A stretch of 64,000 nt of DNA. It comes from Pediococcus inopinatus. GTDB lineage: Bacteria > Bacillota > Bacilli > Lactobacillales > Lactobacillaceae. Position 1 is the first letter of the stretch, and the number at the start of each line of letters is the position of its first letter. The notes beneath the pieces are model-generated. The model did no database searches. It saw nothing but the letters and a program-made list of their open reading frames with translations, and was not told the origin of the DNA. The stretch lies in contig NZ_CP019981.1 in the NCBI RefSeq assembly GCF_002982135.1, positions 186,001 through 250,000 on the forward strand, read 5' to 3'. This document shows positions 44,407 to 51,794 of this stretch, piece by piece. The position numbers were made by a program, and so were the translations under genes.

Positions 44407-45201
44407 CTAGTTTTCGAGATAAATGTGACGTAAATCTTGGATATCATTTTTTGAAAGGTTCAAATAGTCATGGAGGTACGTGGGCATATCCCCTGAGGTT
44501 TTCTGAATTTGATCCATGGCCGTGTTATAAAATGAAATTTGGACACTTTGTAAGTCGCGCATGCTTTGAATAAATGCTGAAGAAGCTCCTTGGAGTTTTA
44601 AGGATTTAATCATCGCAGCTTGTTGCGGTTGAATGACTTTGTTGGTCAAGAGATAATCGGCCTTGATGGTGTCTTCATTCACACCTAACGCACTTAAAAA
44701 GAAGACGGCTCCCATACCTGTGCGATCCTTGCCAGCGGTACAGTGGAACAATAAGGTGCTTTTCTCGTCATCATTTTCAAGTAGCACATCAAAGAAACTT
44801 CGGTAGGCTTTTTGAGAATGAGGATTTGTGATGATATCTTGGTAAGCACGTTGCATTTGTTGACGGCCGGTTGTGGGATCGGTATCCATTTTTCGTTGCA
44901 AGCGGTCAGTTTGTTTGGAATTTTGAGTTTCATCCGTTGAAAAAACGGGGATGAATAAATACTTTGCGTGATTTGGAACACGATCTGGAGAGGTTGCCTT
45001 TTCTTCTGGAGAGCGAAAGTCAATGTCATATTTTAATCCATAATCGCTTAGAAAAGTAAGGTCAGCATCTGTCAAATCCGCCAGTTTTGCTGATCGAATG
45101 ATTTTGTGCCATTTGATAGTTTCACCGGATATTGTTTGATAGCCACCAAGCTCTCTAAAATTACCGCCTTTTTGCAATTGTAGTATTCGCGATCTCACCA
45201 T
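44407..45201 (-). CDS. Tyrosine/serine protein phosphatase, copy 3
   Basis: 264 residues, third member of the phosphatase family in this 5-kb stretch: GGNFRELGGYQTISGETIKW, DIDFRSPEEKAT, Cys154 in FHCTAGKDRTGMGAV. More distant from copies 1 and 2 than these are from each other. GGAGG lies seven bases before the ATG. On the opposite strand, upstream of the alpha/beta hydrolase. The target could differ from that of the tandem pair. Confidence 0.92.
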   Translation of the reverse strand: MVRSRILQLQKGGNFRELGGYQTISGETIKWHKIIRSAKLADLTDADLTFLSDYGLKYDIDFRSPEEKATSPDRVPNHAKYLFIPVFSTDETQNSKQTDRLQRKMDTDPTTGRQQMQRAYQDIITNPHSQKAYRSFFDVLLENDDEKSTLLFHCTAGKDRTGMGAVFFLSALGVNEDTIKADYLLTNKVIQPQQAAMIKSLKLQGASSAFIQSMRDLQSVQISFYNTAMDQIQKTSGDMPTYLHDYLNLSKNDIQDLRHIYLEN

Positions 45202-45286
45202 GATAAATCCTCCCGTATCTTTATTTAACGTACAACCTATATAAAAAATGATAGCACAGTCCTGATTTTCTTCCTATTAAATTTAC

Positions 45287-45943
45287 TTAAACATTTAGAT
45301 GATGTTTAAGTGTGGTGAAGACATGGCGATCTGCCCAACCAGTGACGGCACCTTGTAAAACAAAGGCCAACACGGTTCCAAGCCCGACCGCATAAACATG
45401 ATGAGTCATTATAAATGTCAGCAAGATGATTGAAATTGCCGGAATATAGCTGATCCACTGTGCTTTGGCCGCATGACCGTGCATAAATTTAAACCGCACG
45501 ATGTAGGTCAGATCGTCGTTAGGATGCAACACGATATTAGCACGTTGATAAATAGAGACTGCAACACCAATTCCGACGATCCCAAGAATGTCAGCTACGA
45601 CTCTGACCCACAGTGGCAAGTTTAAAAAGCCATGGGCATCTAAACCAGTACTAATACTGCCCACCAGAAAAGAAAATGGAATCATAAATACTAAATTTCC
45701 AAGCGCCCGGTGCCAGTCAAACCTTTTGAGTAACACAGCGTTAGCAATAACCACCGCGATTCCCTCGACAAATAAAACACTCCCTAAAGAGAAATGCAGC
45801 CAGTTGCTTAAGTTGACCGATGAGGAAGTCCAAAGGGCGCTTCCGCAGTGACTAGCAACCGTCAGTGCGTTTGAAAATGAGTTTAAGACGATTGAAACGG
45901 CCAAGAAAAAGAGCCTTTTTTTAAAATCTGCATGTTTGTCCAC
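45287..45943 (-). CDS. YczE/YitT-type integral membrane protein
   Basis: 218 residues with five or six hydrophobic segments: LFFLAVSIVLNSFSNALTVAS near the start, VLFVEGIAVVIANAVLLK, MIPFSFLVGSIS, VVADILGIVGIGVAVSIY, and two further C-terminal. The layout and short N-terminal motif match YczE/YyaS-type proteins, whose function is unknown. GTG start, with AAGGAA eight bases before. Confidence 0.7.
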   Translation of the reverse strand: MDKHADFKKRLFFLAVSIVLNSFSNALTVASHCGSALWTSSSVNLSNWLHFSLGSVLFVEGIAVVIANAVLLKRFDWHRALGNLVFMIPFSFLVGSISTGLDAHGFLNLPLWVRVVADILGIVGIGVAVSIYQRANIVLHPNDDLTYIVRFKFMHGHAAKAQWISYIPAISIILLTFIMTHHVYAVGLGTVLAFVLQGAVTGWADRHVFTTLKHHLNV

Positions 45944-46086
45944 AACGGAACTTCCTTTTTAGCTGAATTCATACAGCACAGTATGTATGTGATCATCATA
46001 GAATATTTTGCAGAAAGATGCCAAATATTTTTAACGCTTACAAATTTGCTCTATAATGGAACCATTACTTGACAGGAGGGTATATT

Positions 46087-46947
46087 TTGGCAAAATTAAC
46101 GAAATTAACAGATACTTATGAATTAAATAATGGGGTAAAAATTCCCATTGTCGGTTTTGGTACTTGGCAAACACCAGATGGTGACGTTGCTGAGAAATCA
46201 GTTGAAGAGGCTTTAGCGGCTGGTTATCGCCATATCGATACCGCCTTCGCTTATGGGAATGAACAAAGTGTTGGCAAAGGAATTAAAGATAGTGGGATTG
46301 CTCGCGATCAACTTTGGGTTACTTCTAAGTTAGATGGTAAAGATCATGGCTATGAAAATACCAAGCAGGCGATTGATAAATCCTTAACCAATTTAGGGTT
46401 AGACTACTTGGATCTGTTCTTAATTCATTGGCCAAATCCAATTGCTTATCGGGATACTTGGGAACAAGCCAATGCGGATACATGGCGTGCAATGGAAGAG
46501 GCTCAAAAAGCTGGCAAGCTGCGCACGATTGGTGTTTCTAATTTCCGTCCTAAGCATTTGGATGCACTTTTAAAAACGGCAACGGTTGTCCCTCAGGTTA
46601 ACCAAATTTTCCTTAACCCAAGCGATTTACAGCCAGAAGTTGTGAAATACAATGATGAACATAATATTTTATCTGAAGCATATAGCCCACTAGGGACAGG
46701 AAAAATCTTTGGTGTTTCAGAGCTGAAATCTATGGGTGAAAAATACCATAAGTCAGTCGCGCAGGTTGTCTTGCGTTGGTCTTTGCAACACGGATTTTTA
46801 CCACTACCAAAGTCTGTGCATAATGAACGAATTATTGAAAATACAAAATTGTTTGATTTTGTAATTGATGATGCAGATATGAAAACAATTGATGGTTTAC
46901 GGGGGCTTGCAGGTTTAGCTACGGATCCAGATACCATTACTTGGTAG
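46087..46947 (+). CDS. Aldo/keto reductase
   Basis: 286-residue NADPH-dependent oxidoreductase of the AKR (2,5-diketogluconate reductase-like) group. Catalytic tetrad: Asp and Tyr in GYRHIDTAFAYGNEQSVG, Lys in WVTSKLDGKD, His in LDLFLIHWPNP. The end PKSVHNERIIENTKLFDF is the NADPH-binding loop. GGAGGG is six bases before the TTG at 46087; no ATG is near, so TTG is the start. Monocistronic with a downstream terminator. Natural substrate unclear. Confidence 0.9.
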   Translation: MAKLTKLTDTYELNNGVKIPIVGFGTWQTPDGDVAEKSVEEALAAGYRHIDTAFAYGNEQSVGKGIKDSGIARDQLWVTSKLDGKDHGYENTKQAIDKSLTNLGLDYLDLFLIHWPNPIAYRDTWEQANADTWRAMEEAQKAGKLRTIGVSNFRPKHLDALLKTATVVPQVNQIFLNPSDLQPEVVKYNDEHNILSEAYSPLGTGKIFGVSELKSMGEKYHKSVAQVVLRWSLQHGFLPLPKSVHNERIIENTKLFDFVIDDADMKTIDGLRGLAGLATDPDTITW

Positions 46948-46956
46948 TCAGCAAAG

Positions 46957-46997
46957 TAAAATGCTCGATTCATTTTTATGAATCGGGCATTTTTTTA
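46957..46997. terminator. Terminator between aldo/keto reductase and nrdI
   Basis: AAATGCTCGATTCAT pairs with ATGAATCGGGCATTT around TTTT, followed by TTTT. Confidence 0.88.
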
Positions 46998-47010
46998 GAT
47001 CGGTTATTAA

Positions 47011-47490
47011 TTAAACTTCTTCGGTAGAGGTTTTTAATACATTATTTTTCTTCATAGTTTCGTATATGCGTTTGCAATCAGTAGAATTTCCACGCAACTC
47101 ATAGTTGTCTAAATAGTCGAAGCCATAATCGCGGGCATATCGTTTAGCGGTTAAGCAATACTGCAAACCAAAATTGCGATTACCACTGCCGATTACGCCA
47201 AGGCAAAGTTTACGATTATTTTTATAAGCGATGTATTCGCCTAAAACGTTAGTCATAAGCTCCTTAACACCATTATCCACACCATTCCCACCATCAAGAT
47301 AAGTAGGCACAAAAGCAAAATAAGGTTCTTGTTCGCTATCAAAATCGGATTCTTCAGAGATTTCTTTTAAAGAAACGAGAGGATTGGCTGCATCTTTTGA
47401 ATGCTGTTCTTCAGCATAATCTTGAAGATCCTGTGTAAAAGACCGTGTATTTCCCGCAACAGAAATGTATAAAATATTAATAATTGACAT
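47011..47490 (-). CDS. nrdI: NrdI-like flavodoxin
   Basis: 159 residues: INILYISVAGNTRSFTQDLQ (FMN phosphate loop) and VIGSGNRNFGLQYCLTAKRYARDYG, the NrdI signature around the flavin. NrdI supplies oxidant for manganese-tyrosyl cofactor assembly in class Ib ribonucleotide reductase (NrdEF). No nrdE, nrdF or nrdH is in this window, so it is a stand-alone copy, longer than the ~130-residue NrdI usual in nrdHIEF operons, as seen in several lactic acid bacteria. AAGGAGG before ATG. Confidence 0.85.
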   Translation of the reverse strand: MSIINILYISVAGNTRSFTQDLQDYAEEQHSKDAANPLVSLKEISEESDFDSEQEPYFAFVPTYLDGGNGVDNGVKELMTNVLGEYIAYKNNRKLCLGVIGSGNRNFGLQYCLTAKRYARDYGFDYLDNYELRGNSTDCKRIYETMKKNNVLKTSTEEV

Positions 47491-47801
47491 GGTGGGACCT
47501 CCTTAAGGATTACCGTTTATAATTGTAAGTCATTAAGGATATTGTACCACTTAAAATTTTTGGAAAATAGTTTTCTTGAAATCCTGAAACCGTTTTAACA
47601 AAGTAGTAAACTAGACCTATAACAAATTAAATGAAAAAGAATTGGGGTCGTTAATTTGGAACCTTATATTGTATTTATGGATATTGATGGGACGCTGATT
47701 TCACATAACCAAAACGTTTCTACAATGACTAAAAAAGTAATCGAACAATTGCAACAGCAAGGATTTATTTTCTATATTGCGACGGGGAGAATGTTATCGT
47801 T

Positions 47802-49153
47802 GGTAGCGTCAAGAATCTTGTGTAAATGAAATGCCTTCGTACATATAATATGTATCTAACTTAAATAAATGATGCTTCCAAGGTGTCCTGGAGTCCTTTG
47901 AACCCTCGGTGGATCCGCTTCAGAGACTTCTCGTTATAAACATTAAACTGAGAAACCAGGAAGCGATCCAGTGAATCTTCCGTTGGAAATTGTTCTTTGT
48001 GGTGGGTGGTGCGCTTGAGATGCTTATTAAAGTTCTCAATCAGGTTAGTGGAGTATAGTGATTGCCGGATAGCTGGTGGAAAGTCCATGAAAGTGAGTAA
48101 ATTCGGCATTTTAAGCAGATCTTTGATTAATTTGGGATAGGTCTGATGCCAGTTGTTGGCGAACTCATTCAGTTTCAGTTCGGCTGCTTCACGGTTGGCG
48201 GCCCGATGAACTTGTTTAAAGTCACTGATCACGGCCTTGCGGTCTTTTACGCGAACTTTGTTCATCAGATTCCGCCCAACATGAACCAGGCAACGTTGTC
48301 GTTTGGCTTTAGGGAAATGCTGATTCAAGCCTTCATCCAAACCAACTAACCCATCGGCCACAAACAATAGCACATCTTTAACGCCCTGCTTGATCAAGGT
48401 TCCCAGCAGTTCAGTCCAGATTCCAGTCGATTCCGTTGGCGCCACTTGGTAGTTCAGCACTTCTTTCGTACCATCTGGACGAATGCCAATCGCAATATGA
48501 ACGGCTTCTTTTTGAACGGTATCCCGCTTTAACGGCAAGTAAGTGGCATCTAAGAAGATGGCCGCATATTGTGAAGCCAGTCGACGTTGCTGGAAAGCTT
48601 GAACCTGTTCATTGACGGCTTTAGTCATGTTGGAAACCGTGGCTTTGGAGTAGTGAGCACCGTACATTTTCTCAATGAGTTCGGCAATTTCAGCAGTGGT
48701 AATTCCCTTGGTATACAACTGAATGACCGTTGTTTCTAAATTATCACTGTGCCGACCGTAGGCTGGCAAGGTATGATTTTCAAACCGGCCATTGCGATCT
48801 CGAGGAATGGTTAAGTTAAGTTGGCCGTACTTCGTATCAAACGAGCGCTCATAACTGCCGTTGCGGTTATTACCAGTGTTAATCCCAGCGTATGAGTAGC
48901 GTTCGTAACCCAAAAACTCTGCCAATTCGGTTTGAAGCAGCTGGTTAATCGCAATTTCGAGGTGGTGACGAAAAACTTCGTCCAAATCTTGCTTTTGGGC
49001 TAGTGCAGCGATAATTTCTGTGGTAAGTTCATTCATGGGGAATGCCTCCTGTGATGTTTTCTGTGGTTACTAAATATCATAAGGGAAGGCATTCCCTATT
49101 TCTATACAATTCAGAAATCTTTTATGCATTTACACAAGATATTTTACGCTCTC
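47802..49153 (-). mobile_element. IS256-family insertion sequence, 1352 bp
   Basis: Ends: left GGTAGCGTCAAGAATCTTGTGTAAATG; right, read inward on the other strand, GAGAGCGTAAAATATCTTGTGTAAATG. The 27-base inverted repeats agree at 22 or so positions. Direct target duplication TTATCGTT at 47794-47801 and 49154-49161. Contains one transposase gene. Size, IR length and 8-base duplication are as expected for IS256 relatives. The intact frame and matching target repeats indicate a fairly recent insertion. Confidence 0.95.
47861..49036 (-). CDS. IS256/mutator-type transposase
   Basis: 391 residues, full length for the family. DDE residues lie in IFLDATYLPLKRD (about residue 170), LLFVADGLVGLDEGL (about 232) and a late NLIENFNKHLKR (Glu, about 340). 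The N-terminal half has LGYERYSYAGINTGNNRNGSYERSF, the usual zinc-free DNA-binding opening, and MYGAHYSKATVSNMT HTH. GGAGG eight bases before ATG. Appears intact, so the element may still be mobile. Confidence 0.95.
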   Translation of the reverse strand: MNELTTEIIAALAQKQDLDEVFRHHLEIAINQLLQTELAEFLGYERYSYAGINTGNNRNGSYERSFDTKYGQLNLTIPRDRNGRFENHTLPAYGRHSDNLETTVIQLYTKGITTAEIAELIEKMYGAHYSKATVSNMTKAVNEQVQAFQQRRLASQYAAIFLDATYLPLKRDTVQKEAVHIAIGIRPDGTKEVLNYQVAPTESTGIWTELLGTLIKQGVKDVLLFVADGLVGLDEGLNQHFPKAKRQRCLVHVGRNLMNKVRVKDRKAVISDFKQVHRAANREAAELKLNEFANNWHQTYPKLIKDLLKMPNLLTFMDFPPAIRQSLYSTNLIENFNKHLKRTTHHKEQFPTEDSLDRFLVSQFNVYNEKSLKRIHRGFKGLQDTLEASFI

Positions 49154-49828
49154 TTATCGTTAGCGCAAGTTATTCAAAAAAGAATTAATTCAAAGGTAGA
49201 AATAATTGCTTCGAATGGTTCCGTTTATCAAAAAGGACATCATTTGCACCAAGATCATTTGGGGTGGAAGGCAATTAGTACCGTTTATGACATCACAACG
49301 GAATTAGAATTATCGACCAATTTTTTTAGTACAGATCGAACGTTTTATACAAGGAATAAGCCCTGGGATCTGAGTCGACTCGCGAGAATGCGGGTTATGC
49401 AGGATGGTGCTGGTAAGTTTGAAGATGTGCATGATCGCGATCATTTGAATGAGGTTAGTGAACAAATTATAAATGGAATCGTGATTGCTCAAGGACAATT
49501 GGACAAACTGTCAATTGCGCGCCAAAAATTAGTAGAGGCAGATGTGTTGAGTGTGTCGTCTTCGAGTCCGGATAATATTGAGTTGATTCCAAAACGAATT
49601 GATAAGGCAAGTGCGGTTCGCGCGATTACAAATCAATATGGAATTCCGGTAGACCATACGATTGCGTTTGGAAATGATAAAAACGATTTGGGAATGTTAA
49701 AGGCGGCCGGAACGGGTGTTGCAATGGGAAATAGTGCGGATGAAATAAAGGCCCAGGCGGACGCGGTGACAGAAGCAAGTGAAGATGACGGATTGCCCAA
49801 GTATTTGAAGAGAAGGTTCTTAGATTAG

Positions 49829-50110
49829 TGGGCTCGGCAATGCGTTAAGAGGCAGAAAATAACTGTCCTGGATGCGGGATCGCAATCCCGCGGGAAGGAT
49901 AGTTATTTTCTGCCTCTTGCATTGCCGAGCCGTCCTCAGAAAAAAAGCGAAGAGGATGCGGGATCGCAATCCCGCGGGAAGGATGGTTATTCTTGACCTT
50001 TTGCATAGCCGAGCCGTCCTCAGAAAAAAGGGTGAAGAGGATGCGGGATCGCAATCCCGCGGGAAGGATGGTTATTCTTGGCCTTTTGCATAGCCGAGCC
50101 GTCCTCAAAA
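49829..50110 (+). repeat. Nested-hairpin terminator repeat, one full and two right-half units
   Basis: Unit 1 (49829-49939): outer stem GGCTCGGCAATGC / GCATTGCCGAGCC, next AAGAGGCAGAAAATAACTGTCC / GGATAGTTATTTTCTGCCTCTT, inner GCGGGATcgcaATCCCGC, tail CGTCCTCAG; ~105 bases almost fully self-paired. Units 2 (about 49948-50023) and 3 (about 50032-50107) keep the inner hairpin, the right arm (variant GGATGGTTATTCTTGNCCTT) and the tail, but have lost most of the left arm. They are 85-base tandem repeats of each other. Confidence 0.85.
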
Positions 50111-50121
50111 AAAGTAATAAC

Positions 50122-50158
50122 AAAAAAGACCAGTTTGATGAAACTCAAACTGGTCTTT
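50122..50158. terminator. Bidirectional terminator before the CNNM/HlyC gene end
   Basis: AAAGACCAGTTTGA pairs with TCAAACTGGTCTTT around TGAAAC. It ends the minus-strand gene on the right. Confidence 0.85.
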
Positions 50159-50163
50159 CGTAT

Positions 50164-51549
50164 TTAGTTATCCATGTTTAATCGATCTGTTTCAGCTTTG
50201 TCTTTTAGCTTTTTGAATTCTTCATCAGAGATTTTTGTGACGTGGAACCAATCAATATGAGCATTTTCATTATCTAAAACTTCGAAGTTATACCGATCGA
50301 TGCGAACTTTATCGTGCACTTGAATATTTGGGTGATGATCAATGACATAACCACCAAGTGTGACAACATCTTCTCCTTCAAATCCAGGGACATCGATTCC
50401 AAAGTACCGTTCAAAATCGTACATCGTAGTTTTACCACTGACTTGATAGGAGCCATCTGTTTCTTTGTGAATATAGTCGCCAGAAACATCATCAACTTCA
50501 TCACTAATTGTTCCGAAAACTTCTTCATAAATATCTTTATCCGTGATAATCCCACTAGTCCCACCATATTCATCAACAACAACGGAAATGGGGGTTTGCT
50601 TTTGCAGCATTCTTTGGAGAACCTCTTGAATAAGGACTGTTTCAGGAACGGTAATGATGTTTCGAAGTAACTTGCTAACCTTAACTTTACCGTCTACACG
50701 ACTTTGACGAACTAAATCGTAGTTGTAAACATAACCTAGGATCTTATCCTTATCGTTATTAGCAACGACTGGGAAACGGCTAAAACGTTTCTGTAAATAT
50801 AGTAGCAATGCTTCATCAACCGTTGCGTCAACATCTAAAACAACTAATTGAGTACGATCAATCATGATGTCTTTAGCAACTTTATCATTAAAGTCAAACG
50901 CCCGCTGCATGTAAACATAATCGTTTTGATCAAGTTCACCACCAGTGACGGCATTTTTTGATAAGCTTAAAATTTCAGCCTGTGAGAAGACTTCATTACT
51001 TTCGTCAGCAGGTTCCATCCCCATTAATTTGACAATACCATTTGCTGAAGCATTTAGTAACCAAACAAAGGGATAGAACGCGGTATGAAACCAGTGTAAT
51101 GGGGTTACAAGCCTCATTAAAACTTTTAAGGGAATATCAATACTAATATTCTTTGGCACAATTTCTGTGATAACAACTTCTAAATAAGTTAAAAGAAGAA
51201 CCCCAATCACCGCTCCAATGGCATGCAGAGAAGTCTGGTTAATTAGATGTGTAGAACCGAAAAACAAAATAATAAAGTATTCAACGTACGATTCACCAAT
51301 CCAACCTAGGATAATCCCACAGACGGATGTTCCAACCTGGGTTGTAGAAAGGTACTCATTTAGATTTGAAACCATGTGGATTGCTCGATCGAGCTTTTTG
51401 AGCCGCCCACCAACTGCTGTTGCTCTTGCTTCTTCTAAGGCACTTAACCGACTTTCGACAAGCGCAAATTCAGCAGCGACGAAAAAGTATGCCATGATAA
51501 AGGTAATCAAAATGATAATAGTATCGCTGATTATCTGACCACTGTCCAA
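50164..51549 (-). CDS. CNNM/hemolysin C-type membrane protein with CBS pair
   Basis: 461 residues: DUF21/CNNM membrane domain (four hydrophobic segments in residues ~5-165, with AEFALVESRLSALEEARA), two CBS domains (about 205-330: DIMIDRTQLVVLDVDATVDEAL, and SVVVDEYGGTSGIITDKDIYEEVFG) and a C-terminal CorC/HlyC domain (~350-440). Proteins of this class act in magnesium or cobalt handling. TTG start with GGGG eight bases before. Monocistronic. Divergent from the P-type ATPase, so both ion-related genes share an intergenic region. Confidence 0.9.
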   Translation of the reverse strand: MDSGQIISDTIIILITFIMAYFFVAAEFALVESRLSALEEARATAVGGRLKKLDRAIHMVSNLNEYLSTTQVGTSVCGIILGWIGESYVEYFIILFFGSTHLINQTSLHAIGAVIGVLLLTYLEVVITEIVPKNISIDIPLKVLMRLVTPLHWFHTAFYPFVWLLNASANGIVKLMGMEPADESNEVFSQAEILSLSKNAVTGGELDQNDYVYMQRAFDFNDKVAKDIMIDRTQLVVLDVDATVDEALLLYLQKRFSRFPVVANNDKDKILGYVYNYDLVRQSRVDGKVKVSKLLRNIITVPETVLIQEVLQRMLQKQTPISVVVDEYGGTSGIITDKDIYEEVFGTISDEVDDVSGDYIHKETDGSYQVSGKTTMYDFERYFGIDVPGFEGEDVVTLGGYVIDHHPNIQVHDKVRIDRYNFEVLDNENAHIDWFHVTKISDEEFKKLKDKAETDRLNMDN

Positions 51550-51720
51550 GGACCATTCCCCATTTCTTTTGTAATTACATTATCTTTATATTATAGCGCG
51601 TCTCTAGAGAAAAATCTTTCAAATTAGTCAAGGATACCAGTTAATTTGTCACATATTTATAAAAAAGTTTGAAAAAATGATGAATGATATTAGAATTCTT
51701 ATAAGTCCGATAAGTATCTT

Positions 51721-51749
51721 TTGACATTTAAGTGATAATTGGATATGAT
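51721..51749 (+). promoter_or_regulatory. Promoter of the P-type ATPase gene
   Basis: TTGACA, exactly 17 bases, TATGAT; textbook sigma-A promoter 45 bases before the ATG. Confidence 0.85.
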
Positions 51750-51794
51750 ACTACTTACAAAAGATAATTCAATATATAGGAGGAAATTTAAATT

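Larger units (their letters stand above)
47656..49828 (+). pseudogene. Cof-type HAD phosphatase gene split by an IS256-family element
   Basis: Left part from a TTG at 47656 reads EPYIVFMDIDGTLISHNQNV (motif I, DxD) to YIATGRM; right part from 49162 reads AQVIQKRINSKVEIIASNGSVY and later FGNDKNDLGMLKAAGTGVAMGN (motif IV) to the stop at 49828. Removing 47802-49153 plus one TTATCGTT copy restores an unbroken 270-residue frame with RMLSLAQVIQKRI across the joint. The gene was a sugar-phosphate/flavin-phosphate phosphatase of the Cof/YidA group; now disrupted. An ORF beginning inside the IS border (49124) covers the C-terminal part but lacks motif I. Confidence 0.93.

Noticed and set aside
49124-49828. 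234-residue HAD protein as an independent gene
   Set aside because: It begins inside the IS terminal repeat and lacks the DxD motif; it is the 3' part of the interrupted gene.
49829-50110. Short regularly repeated palindromes that could be taken for a CRISPR array
   Set aside because: The repeats carry their variation in stems, there are no unique spacers of constant length, no cas genes are near, and the first unit is a 105-base near-perfect hairpin.
49845-50123. Reading frame of 92 codons on the minus strand (and two plus-strand frames) across the same repeats
   Set aside because: The translated repeats only mirror the DNA palindromes; no ribosome binding site and no protein family.
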